Shown in pieces: positions 18,393-27,720 of a DNA stretch of 64,000 nt. Every line of letters starts with the position of its first letter. The stretch's first letter is position 1. Where the stretch lies: NCBI RefSeq assembly GCF_003330725.1, contig NZ_CP030840.1, positions 372,001-436,000 on the forward strand, in the 5' to 3' direction. The notes under the pieces were generated by a model. It worked only from the letters and a program-made list of their open reading frames with translations. It had not been told where the DNA came from and searched no databases. The position numbers and the translations under genes were made by a program. The stretch comes from Acidisarcina polymorpha. GTDB taxonomy: Bacteria > Acidobacteriota > Terriglobia > Terriglobales > Acidobacteriaceae.

Positions 18393-20456
18393 CTAATGCG
18401 CCGCATGAAGCAACGCACTGGCAGACACAGGCTCACGCATCATCCCAGGCCCCTCCCAGAGCAGCACCGGCTCCTTGGATGACGCCGCGTTTTCTATCTC
18501 AGGTCCGCGATCTATCTCCACCCGATGCAAGCCAGCCGCGAGCGCCACACTTACGCGCACCGCCTGCACCGCTGCCCCCTTCGACCCGCACACCTGCGGT
18601 CGTAGCATTCCACTTTGCGTCCGCTCTCCATCGACCGATAGTGAAGCCGTGGTGCTAGTCAGCAGCGTCAACGTGTACCCTCCATCCGCCGGTATCCTCA
18701 CCATCCCTTCGTAACTAGCGTCGCTTCCGGCGATCTTCACTAACCCTTGTGGCATGCCCTCCTCTGTTTGTGCTGCCATGAGTGAAGGCCTTACAACCAA
18801 CGTCCGAGAACTCCACCGTGTGCGGCCACTAGCATCAGTCGCCGCCAGCAGCACACGATAACGCCCCGTCCCATCGAGTAAGGTGCCATCCGCATCCGCA
18901 AACGAATGCTGGATCACCGCACCGTCTGCTGCCGCCCCATCCCCAAACAGCCAGTGATAGCGCACTCCAATCGCGGCGGGCACCGTAAAAGTTACCTTTC
19001 TTCCCGGCCTGATCAACCCACCCGTATAACTAAAGTCCGCCGCTTCAGCCGAGTGACCATAGGCAGGTTCAGCTGCCCCATCCATCACTTGCAACGGAAT
19101 ATTCGCGTCTTCCCGAACATTGCCGGCCCCAAGGTTGACATCTCGAAACGTCACGCCACTTACATCACCCTTCAACTCAGAAGGTGCAAGCCCCGGCCCA
19201 TCCATGGCCGAGATGTTTTCGAAATGTACATCGCGGATGGCCGGATTTGGCTGTCGTAGCTGAACAAGCGAGTACCAGTCCTCCAGCCGAACATCCTCGA
19301 TGCGATAATTTGACTGTAGCCCCTTCCCCGCTGGATCAGCCCATAGCTCCACCAGCGCGAACGGAACTCCGCAGCTTCCCATTCCCATGTGAATCACGTC
19401 CGAGTCACGCAGCGTAAAATGGTTGCTGTCGAAGATCTTCTTTGGCCAGTTCGCCCGCACCACGTTCGAGATACTTGTCGACAACACGCTGCTCTCGATT
19501 GTGATATTGCTTACCTCATGACCTGGCGTCGCCAGCGCCTCTTCCGTGTACCCATCCCAGTTCCCATACATCGCGAAGATATCGTCGGCCGCGCGAATAA
19601 ATGAATCCTGCACAAGGGTATCCCCGCCCCCAAGCCAGTCCATTCCATCCTGATTGGCATTTCCCGGGCTCCCGCCAACCACCTTTACGTTTCGAAACGT
19701 CACCCCACGCGAATCCCGCATCTGGATCATCCACGTTCGGCTTCGCACCACCGCAGTTATCCCCTCAATTTCGATACCATGCGCACTGTCCATCGTGATC
19801 ACGTGCCAATTCAGTTTGTGCATCCAACCAGTGTCGTGATCCGGATCCTGCGGTCCGTTATAGAGCAACATGCCAAGCCCGGAAACGTGCACATTATCTA
19901 CCTGCCAGATATTCAGCGCTCCCATTATTACTGCCCCTGCCGCCAGGTAAATGTTGTCTCCCTCATGGGCGTCTATATTCTCGCGATGCACCCCGGGCCC
20001 GTAGTACCGGACCCCCGGGGTGTTCGCCGTGATCCTGTACCTTTCTGGCTTATTAGCAAACAGAAACAGCATCTCCGAATCTGCATAATGTTCGCCGGGC
20101 CGTGTAATGGTTAACTTTGCCGGCTGCTCCAGAGGAAACGTAATCGACGCCCCGTCCCTTCGCGGGCGAATCCCGAATCGCATAGGCTGCACTTCGACTC
20201 CCCGATCCCAATAATGCGGATCGCTCGCGGTTACCGTCACCTGAACCGGGGACGAAATGTCAAAGTTCAGCAGGTAATACCCACTGGCAGCGCTCACTAC
20301 CGGCGTACTCTTGTGGCCGATTTTCACAGTGAAATGGGTGGAACTCACCTCCGGCGGGATAGACGCGAACGTCACCTGCCCCCCCGCTGCGTTCCACGCC
20401 ATGCACAATGCAGTTGCTGCACTCAACAACAGTACACAAGCAGCTTTGCGCCTCAT
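18393..20456 (-). CDS. Secreted beta-helix pectinase/glycosidase with PKD-like domain
   Basis: A 687-residue exported enzyme of the right-handed parallel beta-helix type, closest in look to GH28 polygalacturonases and related GH49/GH28-like proteins. The signal peptide starts MRRKAACVLLLSAATALC. An N-terminal beta-sandwich (about 25-150) is followed by the helix, with GVHRENIDAHEGDNIYLAAGAVIMG, repeated N/G-D strands, NQDGMDWLGG and AADDIFAMYGNWDG, in which Asp pairs resemble catalytic Asp sites. After about residue 480 come a PKD-like domain (YHWLFGDGA) and a C-terminal sandwich binding-type domain. Start ATG 20456 is chosen for the signal peptide; 50 more residues are open upstream. Substrate probably pectin or another plant glycan; this is inferred. 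The GH16 gene lies about 90 nt downstream on the same strand. Confidence 0.7.
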   Translation of the reverse strand: MRRKAACVLLLSAATALCMAWNAAGGQVTFASIPPEVSSTHFTVKIGHKSTPVVSAASGYYLLNFDISSPVQVTVTASDPHYWDRGVEVQPMRFGIRPRRDGASITFPLEQPAKLTITRPGEHYADSEMLFLFANKPERYRITANTPGVRYYGPGVHRENIDAHEGDNIYLAAGAVIMGALNIWQVDNVHVSGLGMLLYNGPQDPDHDTGWMHKLNWHVITMDSAHGIEIEGITAVVRSRTWMIQMRDSRGVTFRNVKVVGGSPGNANQDGMDWLGGGDTLVQDSFIRAADDIFAMYGNWDGYTEEALATPGHEVSNITIESSVLSTSISNVVRANWPKKIFDSNHFTLRDSDVIHMGMGSCGVPFALVELWADPAGKGLQSNYRIEDVRLEDWYSLVQLRQPNPAIRDVHFENISAMDGPGLAPSELKGDVSGVTFRDVNLGAGNVREDANIPLQVMDGAAEPAYGHSAEAADFSYTGGLIRPGRKVTFTVPAAIGVRYHWLFGDGAAADGAVIQHSFADADGTLLDGTGRYRVLLAATDASGRTRWSSRTLVVRPSLMAAQTEEGMPQGLVKIAGSDASYEGMVRIPADGGYTLTLLTSTTASLSVDGERTQSGMLRPQVCGSKGAAVQAVRVSVALAAGLHRVEIDRGPEIENAASSKEPVLLWEGPGMMREPVSASALLHAAH

Positions 20457-20648
20457 CGTTTGATCGGAACCTCTCCGGAAAAGTCGGCGTACCTGAAGAA
20501 AATATTTGAACAAGTTTGCGCTAACGCCATAACTTCGCCATCCTCTCATTTCTAACCGAAACAGTGACACTTCACACAACCGCATTGTACGGGCGCTAGC
20601 AAACACCTTGCTTCATCCTTTCATTGGCTCCAAATGTGTCTATAAAAT

Positions 20649-20960
20649 TCAGGTGGCAAACGAAACCGGATCGTAAACTACGCGATATCCGTCGAAGTAC
20701 TCAACAGCATAGCTTGCTGGCGGCATGAGGTATCCCAGAAGATGTGGCGGTACCGAGGTGAATATGCACGACCGCCGAATAGAATGCCACCGGCGCTGAC
20801 GAAGTGCAGGCGATTGTGATCGATCTGTCCGAAGTTGGGTTGGTAGTACCGACGCGGAGTTCGTCATCGTTCGGCTGGAAACTGATAGTTGCCGGGAAGT
20901 GCGGCGATCTCGATTGGATGGTCTCGATGGTAGCGGGCGATGCGGCCGAGCTGGCATCAA
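20649..20960 (-). pseudogene. Possible decayed coding remnant
   Basis: Protein-like segments appear in different minus-strand frames of this stretch. One reads RIARYHRDHPIEIAALPGNYQFPAER before a TGA; another ends GYLMPPASYAVEYFDGYRVV then DPVSFAT and a stop. No single frame joins them, and I do not recognise the family. It may be a broken gene between the beta-helix enzyme and the porin, or chance. Confidence 0.3.
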
Positions 20961-21014
20961 GTTAGCTTCATCCGAGCTTGGCGCCAATCTCTGAATGATT
21001 GCTCATTCGCTCTC

Positions 21015-22364
21015 TCAATACAGAAGCGTGACTCGCATGGTGACGGCCGTTGCAGCGGACAAGCTAGGGGTCTTGCCGGGGTCAGGAACATACGTCAACG
21101 TGGGTTGGAAGTAGATGCCTCCCACCAGGTGGATCTGATAATATCCCTGGATTATAGCCTCGCTGTTTCGGAACCCATCATTCTTATTCAATCGCGACAC
21201 TCCCGCGCCTATGCCTAGAGAGTCGTTGGGACGCTTGGGAACCAGGCCGAAACCGGTGACGCCGCCACCTATATACTTGTCTACAATCAGCGTTTTGGAC
21301 TCATTCATGCCGAATTGGAAGAAGCTGGTGACTCCGCTGTTATCGATGCCCGGTTTCGTTAGCCACAACCGTTGGCTGGCGAATGCATAGAACCCCTGGG
21401 CGCCGTCTTCTGTCTTCCCTCCGCCCGACAACTTACCAGTCTGCCCCCATGCGCCCACAGCGAAGGTGCCGGGCATTTTAAGCGAAGCAAGCTGCCAGGC
21501 GTAACCGATTTCTCCAACGTTGAAGAAATAGCCGTTGAACGCGGGTACGGCACGCAGCCCTGTCTGATCGCCCCGAGCTCCCGTGCCATCATACAGCCCA
21601 TAAGACATATAAACATTCTTAGTCGGCGCCAAACTCGCCGTGATGCCATAAGCCGAGTTGTAATAGCCCGGCATGACACCGAGTAGAGTCGGATTTACAA
21701 ATACGGGCGTATAGATTAAGCCCGACACCGCTGGGATGGAAAGAGTCAGGTCGTGAAGCTGTAGCGGTCGAGTCACGTTGTTAAAGTCATTCGTCGGAAC
21801 AGTTTTTCCGACTCGTAACGTAAGCTTGTCGCGAAAGAGGCGTTGCCGCCACCACAACTCATAAAGTTCACTGCGCGCCAATGGCGACAGTCCGGGAAGG
21901 CTGTTATACCCTGCCACGACCCCCGCCTGTGCATTCGACGTTTGGCCGTTGAACTGAAGGTAAACGACACCGAACTGGGCTCCCGGAATCTCCATCCACT
22001 TATTTAGGTCCAGATCTAGATCCAGCAGCAGCAAGCTGTTAAAGCTTGACTTGCCAGGTTCAACTCCGCCGGAAATTAGATAATTTGCATCCCCGAGCCA
22101 CACGCCTCCGAGATGAACACCTGACGTTTTGTCGAGGCCGAGCAGGCGTCCCAGTTGACCAGTGCCAATTACAATATCCACGGCACCGGGGTTTGCGCTG
22201 AGGCCGCTTTCCTCAGAGCTTTGGGCTGGTAGAGGGAGCACTGCAGCTATCCCGCAAAGCAAAACCAACATATTCTTACGAAGGAGTTTTTTTGCGACAG
22301 AGTATCGTGGCGAGGTTGCCCGGTACATCTTGCGCAACCTAGTCCCGCATCCACATTTTGCCAT
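21015..22364 (-). CDS. OprB-family carbohydrate-selective porin
   Basis: An outer-membrane beta-barrel of about 450 residues of the OprB type, which lets sugars diffuse into the periplasm. After a basic leader, KKLLRKNMLVLLCGIAAVLPLPAQS gives the signal peptide; the mature part has the family blocks SGVHLGGVWLGDANYLISGG, LWWRQRLFRDKLTLRVGK and the repeated amphipathic strands ending in VTMRVTLLY with a C-terminal aromatic residue, as usual for barrel insertion. The start is ambiguous: ATG 22364 is used, an ATG at 22397 is in frame, and a start nearer the signal peptide (around KNMLVLL) is possible. Same strand as the beta-helix/GH16 genes, which may supply its substrates. Confidence 0.88.
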   Translation of the reverse strand: MAKCGCGTRLRKMYRATSPRYSVAKKLLRKNMLVLLCGIAAVLPLPAQSSEESGLSANPGAVDIVIGTGQLGRLLGLDKTSGVHLGGVWLGDANYLISGGVEPGKSSFNSLLLLDLDLDLNKWMEIPGAQFGVVYLQFNGQTSNAQAGVVAGYNSLPGLSPLARSELYELWWRQRLFRDKLTLRVGKTVPTNDFNNVTRPLQLHDLTLSIPAVSGLIYTPVFVNPTLLGVMPGYYNSAYGITASLAPTKNVYMSYGLYDGTGARGDQTGLRAVPAFNGYFFNVGEIGYAWQLASLKMPGTFAVGAWGQTGKLSGGGKTEDGAQGFYAFASQRLWLTKPGIDNSGVTSFFQFGMNESKTLIVDKYIGGGVTGFGLVPKRPNDSLGIGAGVSRLNKNDGFRNSEAIIQGYYQIHLVGGIYFQPTLTYVPDPGKTPSLSAATAVTMRVTLLY

Positions 22365-22598
22365 GAGCGAATGGATCCTATCATTCTGTTCATGCATAGT
22401 CCACGCAATATGAGGGGGAGGTCAGGGCAACAAGATCGTATTTACATTACTGATGTTACTTATGAATTATGTTGCGCCCATGCGGTCGACCGGTAAGATT
22501 AGCTGAACGGTCAGCCGGGTACCTAAGATGATCAATTATGCGCATTCTGGTCGCCATGCCCTCGTTAATGGCTCTTTGCTTTGAGGGAGAATGCGCAA

Positions 22599-23573
22599 GT
22601 GCCGAATGTCGTTAGCAAAGCCGGTGAAGTAGATCAAGACCTAGTTACGATCGTCACGCAGACGAGACCAATCGCTGGACAAGAGGATGCCTTCAGAAGC
22701 TGGCAGGATGAAATCCGCACGGAGGTATCGAAGTGGCCTGGCTTTGTTGAGCAGAAAGTTATTCCACCGCACCCACCTCTCCAATTCGATTGGGTGATTC
22801 TGCTCCGCTTTTCCTCTCTTGACGCCGGAACCGGATGGCTGCGTTCACCTGAACGCCTTAGGCTGATCGAAAAGCTGCAACCGATTCTCGCTGGTATTGA
22901 TGATGTGCACATCGTGAAAGACGGTGCCTCCGGGGTACTCCCAGCAGCTGCTTCTGTCGTCATTTCGACACGTCTGCTACCGGGTCAGGAGAGCCAGTAT
23001 CGCAGCTGGGAACAGCGTATTGCAGCCGCCCAATCTAGGGCAGCCGGCTTTCAAGGATATAGGCTGGAGCCTCCGATTGAGGGTGTTCAGGATGATTGGC
23101 TGTCGATCATCCGGTTTGATTCTCAGCAAAACCTAGACAAGTGGCTTAATTCCCCCGAGCGGCTCAATCTCATCAAAGAATCAGAATCATTCACCGAACG
23201 TTTTGACACTCGCGTCGTGCACAGCGGGTTCGACCAATGGTTTCCCCGCTCAACTACGAGTGCGCTATCCGCACCGGTATGGAAGCAGAACATGATCGTA
23301 CTTCTGCTGCTTTATCCGGAAGTGTTTTTGTTTGGAGCGTTTGTTCAGCAACCACTTCTAGTCAGGCGCCTACACTGGCCGTTCTGGTTAGCACTCTTCG
23401 CGGGAAATCTCGTGGGCGTCCTGCTGATGAATCAGATCGTACCGTGGACCAGCGACCGCTTTGCCTGGTGGCTGACCTCGGCGAAGTCGACGGAGAGAAA
23501 AACCACCTTAGTCGGGCTTGGACTGGTCATTGCCCTCTATGCTCTGCTGCTCATTGCGTTCTCACGCTTTTAA
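22599..23573 (+). CDS. Membrane protein with two antibiotic-biosynthesis-monooxygenase-like (ABM) domains
   Basis: A 324-residue protein with two dimeric alpha/beta-barrel ABM repeats (about residues 12-105 and 112-205); both carry the same pattern, Q/S-T-R-x(2,3)-GQE..F/YRSW at the start and W..SPERL..I at the end. The C-terminal 110 residues hold three membrane helices (VLLLLYPEVFLFGAF, FWLALFAGNLVGVLLM, LVGLGLVIALYALLLIAF). This matches the COG3224-type ABM-membrane fusion. Single ABM domains act on quinones or polyketides; the role of the fusion is unknown. GTG 22599 is chosen for GGGAGA upstream; a TTG at 22581 is also in frame. The gene diverges from the porin. Confidence 0.82.
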   Translation: MPNVVSKAGEVDQDLVTIVTQTRPIAGQEDAFRSWQDEIRTEVSKWPGFVEQKVIPPHPPLQFDWVILLRFSSLDAGTGWLRSPERLRLIEKLQPILAGIDDVHIVKDGASGVLPAAASVVISTRLLPGQESQYRSWEQRIAAAQSRAAGFQGYRLEPPIEGVQDDWLSIIRFDSQQNLDKWLNSPERLNLIKESESFTERFDTRVVHSGFDQWFPRSTTSALSAPVWKQNMIVLLLLYPEVFLFGAFVQQPLLVRRLHWPFWLALFAGNLVGVLLMNQIVPWTSDRFAWWLTSAKSTERKTTLVGLGLVIALYALLLIAFSRF

Positions 23574-23723
23574 TGGACGCCGAAGAGCAGCCAGAATAGT
23601 ATGACTCTCCGGCACACACTCACCTCGATGGATTTCTATCGGATGGATGCCCGCTGCATGCCACAAGCCTAAGCCGTGGTGCCTCTTCCGAGTGGGTGGA
23701 CGTGCTTCGGAGCGCTCCACCTG

Positions 23724-24326
23724 TTAGCGCTGTCTCCCCGCGCTCTTCTTGCGTGCCACCTTCTTCGCAAAGGTACTAGCGGACGCAACCTTCCGTGGCA
23801 AAGACCGGGAGGTCTTCACCGGGACTGCTTTTTTCGCCTGCACTTTCTTAACCCTGGCCTTCTTCTGTGCCGGCATAGAACGCTTTCCTGCAGCTTTCTT
23901 ATTGGCTGCTGATCCATATGCGGTGGCCAGTTGTTTGCTCGGCGTGTCCGAGGCGCCCAACGGATGGTTTTCTTTCGCAGGCGATCCTCCGTTGTTCATT
24001 CCTGAATTTGCGGAGCTCGATGCAATCAATGCAAAAATCTTCTTCCCATCCGGGATCGGGATGAAACGCGTTCGGGTAGGAGTAATCTCGATGATCCCAG
24101 CAGGGATGACAGACACCTGTCCGCCGCCTCCACCGCCGCCAGCTTCCTGAGCCATCCGGCGATATGGCGCAGGAGTGCTTCCACCTGCACCGAAGTCGTA
24201 TCTCACCCAAGCGACTGGGATGACGGTTCGATCTGCCACTGAAACAGGCTCGGCAAAGGCCAGCTTTCCGCTCGCGAATGTGCTGATCTGTTCGCCAATC
24301 GTCTTCAATACCTTTGCTATGTCCAT
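23724..24326 (-). CDS. GerW/YtfJ-like protein with Lys/Ala-rich histone-like tail
   Basis: A 200-residue cytoplasmic protein. Residues 1-100 match the GerW (YtfJ) sporulation-protein family: an N-terminal amphipathic helix (KVLKTIGEQIS), strands with TVIPVAWVRYDFGAG, a seven-glycine run at 63-69 and VSVIPAGIIEIT. Members are also found in non-sporulating bacteria. From about residue 140 the chain is Lys/Ala/Arg/Val-rich with repeated KKA, AKK and RKV units, like histone H1-type tails, which suggests binding to nucleic acid. Acidobacteria are not known to make endospores, so the role is open. GGAGAC lies 9 nt upstream of the ATG. Confidence 0.72.
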   Translation of the reverse strand: MDIAKVLKTIGEQISTFASGKLAFAEPVSVADRTVIPVAWVRYDFGAGGSTPAPYRRMAQEAGGGGGGGQVSVIPAGIIEITPTRTRFIPIPDGKKIFALIASSSANSGMNNGGSPAKENHPLGASDTPSKQLATAYGSAANKKAAGKRSMPAQKKARVKKVQAKKAVPVKTSRSLPRKVASASTFAKKVARKKSAGRQR

Positions 24327-24520
24327 TGTTATGTCTCCAGTCAGAATCGTTCCTGCGCGGGTCTCTGAAGGCCCTTAGCTATCGCTACACCTGCTGCTCC
24401 ACTACTAGCTCGAATGAAGGGCCGGGCTGTGTTGAGCGCCCATCTCGCAAGCACGAGTCAAGGTGAACATCATGGATAAGTTCGAGATTTCGCACCAGCA
24501 GTAGGCCGGCTGGCGAAGAC

Positions 24521-25027
24521 CTATCCGATTGATGCGAAAGTCCCCCGCGCATTTTGCGGAAGTAGTGCCGGGAACACGCTATCGGCGGCTGGTCGAGATG
24601 ATCGTAGCCGAGAGCAACACGCTCGAGTCCCTGCGCCGCTTTTCTGGCTAATTCCACCTGATCCCTTCGCCGCATCGAACGCACCGCCCACAGAAGGTAT
24701 TCTTATGACGAAGTAAACTGTCGCGGTGAAGCCGGGGCAAATGGGGCAGGCTAACAGCAGTCGATACATACCTACGAAGGTTCTGAAGACGACATCAAAT
24801 CGCCGACTAGCACAGAGCATACACCCTTTCCGACTTAAGGCCTTTCGCAGAGTTGAAGAGCCAGTCATCCAGCGCCTTGGAGACACCAAGTCGACGGCGC
24901 CTTGAACCGCCAAAACGCCATCCCAGTCGCCAGCAAGCGGAAAGATGTCAGGATCGGATTGGGCGACGGCCCGAGGAGAGAGAAGTCCCCAAACGAGCAG
25001 CATTGCGCACAGCAAAACCGGCTTCAT
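24521..25027 (-). pseudogene. Broken gene for a secreted protein
   Basis: The minus-strand frame from ATG 25027 starts with a good signal peptide (MKPVLLCAMLLVWGLLSPRA, cleavage near AVAQ) and continues DPDIFPLAGDWDGVLAVQGAV, reminiscent of the N-terminus of secreted alpha/beta-hydrolase or peptidase-like proteins. It then turns into Cys/Arg-rich nonsense, while another frame continues with RLGVSKALDDWLFNSAKGLK before a stop, so a frameshift near 24895 is likely. No later part of a known domain is found down to 24385. The family is unresolved. Confidence 0.4.
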
Positions 25028-25214
25028 GCAGTTTCCGCCTTCGGACGGCTCAATCTTAATCCAGAATGTTGCGAGACGCTTTGTTTGCCACCGCATTGGG
25101 TACAACGCTCTGCGCAATCCTCTGTACCCTTCATTCCAACGCTAATGGGTGCACCTGCAGGAACGCCCGCGCCAAAGAGCGGATCCCGGATTCTAGCGGA
25201 GAGCAGCCGCTCAA

Positions 25215-27515
25215 TTAGCCGCAGCACTCCTCATCAAAGCCCCTGAGGTAGACGGTGCTGGGAGCGGCTCCCCCACTGGGAGTCAGCGTCAGAATGTCGT
25301 TATGATAGCCCAGCGCTTGCGGGATAAATTCCACCTGCAATGTGCAGGTGCTGCCCGCCGTGAGGCCAGCAGTACAGGTACTGCCGACAATTTTGTAGCT
25401 CTGGCCGTTGATGCGAGTGCTCACCGTCACCTTACCGGGAACACCGAAGTTGTAAATCGTGAGTGCGACAACCGGAAAGGGGTCGCCCTGCCCGTCCTCG
25501 TAGTCGGGGAATTGAACGATCTTGTTAGCTTCGAGAGCACCGACTCCGGTACCGAGGCCCCTAAGAGCGACGTTCGCAGTGGTCGGCCCATTGTTGAGCG
25601 ATTCATTGGTGACCAGGGTCAGGTTGTCATTGTGGTTCCCAACAGAAACCGGAGCGAATTCCACCTGCAAAGTACAGCTCTTGCCTGCGGCCACTCCCGC
25701 CGAGCAGGTGCTCGACGCGATCGTATAGCTGGGCCCGTTGATCGAGGGCGCAAGCGTCAGCGTGCCACCGCCAATGTTGGTGATCGTCAACGGAAGCGTC
25801 GAGCTGGTGGAATAAGCGATGCTCCCAAAGTGCAGCGTCGTCGCCGAAAGCTTGGCCATTGGCGGGTCGCCAATGGTTCCCGCCAACTCGATGACCTGGG
25901 CCGCGCCACACTTGTTCAGCGCGTTGTCCGTGAGCGTAATCGAGCCGGTGGTCACGGCTTCCGAGTCTGGCCTGAAGGTGACGCGGAGTTCGCATCGCCC
26001 ACCCGGCGCGAGAGAAGAGCCGATTGTGCAGTCCGAGGAAGCGCCCGAAAGCGTGGCAAATGGTCCGCTCGCAGTGATGCCGCTGAGCGTGAGTGATGCA
26101 TTACCGGTGTTCTGAACATTGATTGACAACGGGATGCTGGTGGTTCCCAACGGGGTTTCGGGGAAGCTTAATGGGGGCGGTTGGGAACGATGCAGCTTGA
26201 CCAGATCGCCACTAGGTAGGATGGAAAAAACATCGCCGGCGGGATTGACTGCCACGTTCTGATGGTCCGAGTATTCAGGCTTCGGAAAAGTGCTGATCGT
26301 AATAGCTGAGCTCGAGCCGGCCGGAATCTCCTCGATCTGGGGAGCGTTGCCAACGAATAGATTGCTGGCAGCGTCCGCCGCCATGTACCCTCCGTCGACA
26401 TTAAAGGTAGGGGGTAGCACCACTTGACTGCCGCCACCAGCCGGCACTTCGTATACTTGCCCGGTGAAGCCAGGGAAAGTAACAAACAATACGTAAACGT
26501 TGCCCAGACTATCTATAGTCAGCGATTCTGCGCGAGCCCGATAGTCGTCGCTCGGGAAGGCGAACGGAAGGGGGATTTCAGGGCCGCCCCCGGCTGGGAT
26601 TTCCGCGACCGCAAACATTTGAATTCCCGAAACATAATGCTCGTATAAAACGAAGAGATTTCCAGACCCGTCCACCGCCATGTCCAATGCCTCATCGAAG
26701 CCATCACCGAGGAGAAGGGCGGTAGGTTCACCACCGCCGGCTGGCAGCTCGACGAGGTCCAGACTTCCTCTCACAAAAACATTGCCTGCGCCATCCAATG
26801 CCGAAGGAGCGCCTACGTCCAGTCCTGCGGTGTTCAAAATGGTCGGAGTTCCGCCATCGGGAGGAATCTTCGCTATCCCGTCGATTACTCCGTCGCCAGT
26901 GTAGGCAACATAGAAATAGCCTAATTCGTCGACTTCAAAAGGACTGCCGAAGGAGGAGGAAGCTATGGCGACGGTCGTTTGTACGGCGGGATCGAACGCA
27001 ATCTGTGGGGCTACTCCTATTCCATGAATCAGCGTCGTCGCCTGTAGTTTGCCGGTTGAGTCTACGATCTCGACCGCGCCCTTGCGCAATCCCGAGAAGC
27101 GCGGCGTGAATTTCAATTTAACCGTGCAGGACGTGCCCTGTGTGACCAGGCCGGTGCAGGTACTGCCGCTGGCCAGGGTGTAGTCGAGTTTCGGCGTCCC
27201 TTTGGTGACGGCTTTCGGCGTGCCAAGGGTTCCAGTCGCTGTGACCCTGTAAGTCAATGTCAGCGTTTTGTTGCAGGGCGAGGGGGAAGTTGAACCCGCT
27301 GGACAGACGTTGACGTTGCCAAAATTGAGGGCTGGCGATGCCCCGGTGTGGACTACCGATTGCCCATGCAACGAGCTTGAGGCGAAAAGAGCGAAAGCGG
27401 CTAACGGGAAGGCAGAGAGACGAAACGTCACGCGAAGGCGGAGTAGATACTTCAAGGCGGCACTCCTAGCACCAGCGGGGGACCAACCGAGGGCTTTCCA
27501 GTCGCCCCAGATCAT
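25215..27515 (-). CDS. Secreted choice-of-anchor-D protein with NHL-like propeller
   Basis: A 766-residue exported protein. A long N-terminus with a hydrophobic signal (LSAFPLAAFALFASSSLHGQ, around residues 33-53) is followed by an Ig-like ASPM/choice-of-anchor-D domain (FGNVNVCPAG...KTLTLTYRVT), a propeller-like stretch with repeated I-PAGGG-P units (about residues 180-440), and then three more Ig-like choice-of-anchor-D repeats with the block T.(C)T/SAG..AG..CTLQVEF.P....GN/YHND.LTL. These proteins are frequent in acidobacteria, on the cell surface or secreted, and of unknown role; adhesion or binding is likely. The true start may be an internal codon nearer the signal peptide. Confidence 0.75.
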   Translation of the reverse strand: MIWGDWKALGWSPAGARSAALKYLLRLRVTFRLSAFPLAAFALFASSSLHGQSVVHTGASPALNFGNVNVCPAGSTSPSPCNKTLTLTYRVTATGTLGTPKAVTKGTPKLDYTLASGSTCTGLVTQGTSCTVKLKFTPRFSGLRKGAVEIVDSTGKLQATTLIHGIGVAPQIAFDPAVQTTVAIASSSFGSPFEVDELGYFYVAYTGDGVIDGIAKIPPDGGTPTILNTAGLDVGAPSALDGAGNVFVRGSLDLVELPAGGGEPTALLLGDGFDEALDMAVDGSGNLFVLYEHYVSGIQMFAVAEIPAGGGPEIPLPFAFPSDDYRARAESLTIDSLGNVYVLFVTFPGFTGQVYEVPAGGGSQVVLPPTFNVDGGYMAADAASNLFVGNAPQIEEIPAGSSSAITISTFPKPEYSDHQNVAVNPAGDVFSILPSGDLVKLHRSQPPPLSFPETPLGTTSIPLSINVQNTGNASLTLSGITASGPFATLSGASSDCTIGSSLAPGGRCELRVTFRPDSEAVTTGSITLTDNALNKCGAAQVIELAGTIGDPPMAKLSATTLHFGSIAYSTSSTLPLTITNIGGGTLTLAPSINGPSYTIASSTCSAGVAAGKSCTLQVEFAPVSVGNHNDNLTLVTNESLNNGPTTANVALRGLGTGVGALEANKIVQFPDYEDGQGDPFPVVALTIYNFGVPGKVTVSTRINGQSYKIVGSTCTAGLTAGSTCTLQVEFIPQALGYHNDILTLTPSGGAAPSTVYLRGFDEECCG

Positions 27516-27720
27516 ACGCCCGAAGATTAAGATCCGCCATCACCTAGTAAGTGAATAACCAAGATCCGATCAAATCGTGACCTGCCACCTATGCTTCAAC
27601 TCTGGCACGGGTCTCTCAAAAAATCCCTTGCAAGGACTTAAGCGAGCAGCCGAGATAGATAAGGCCGTGACCGACTTCGATTGCCGTTCTGAATTGGGCG
27701 GATACCGTGAGCACAGGCAC

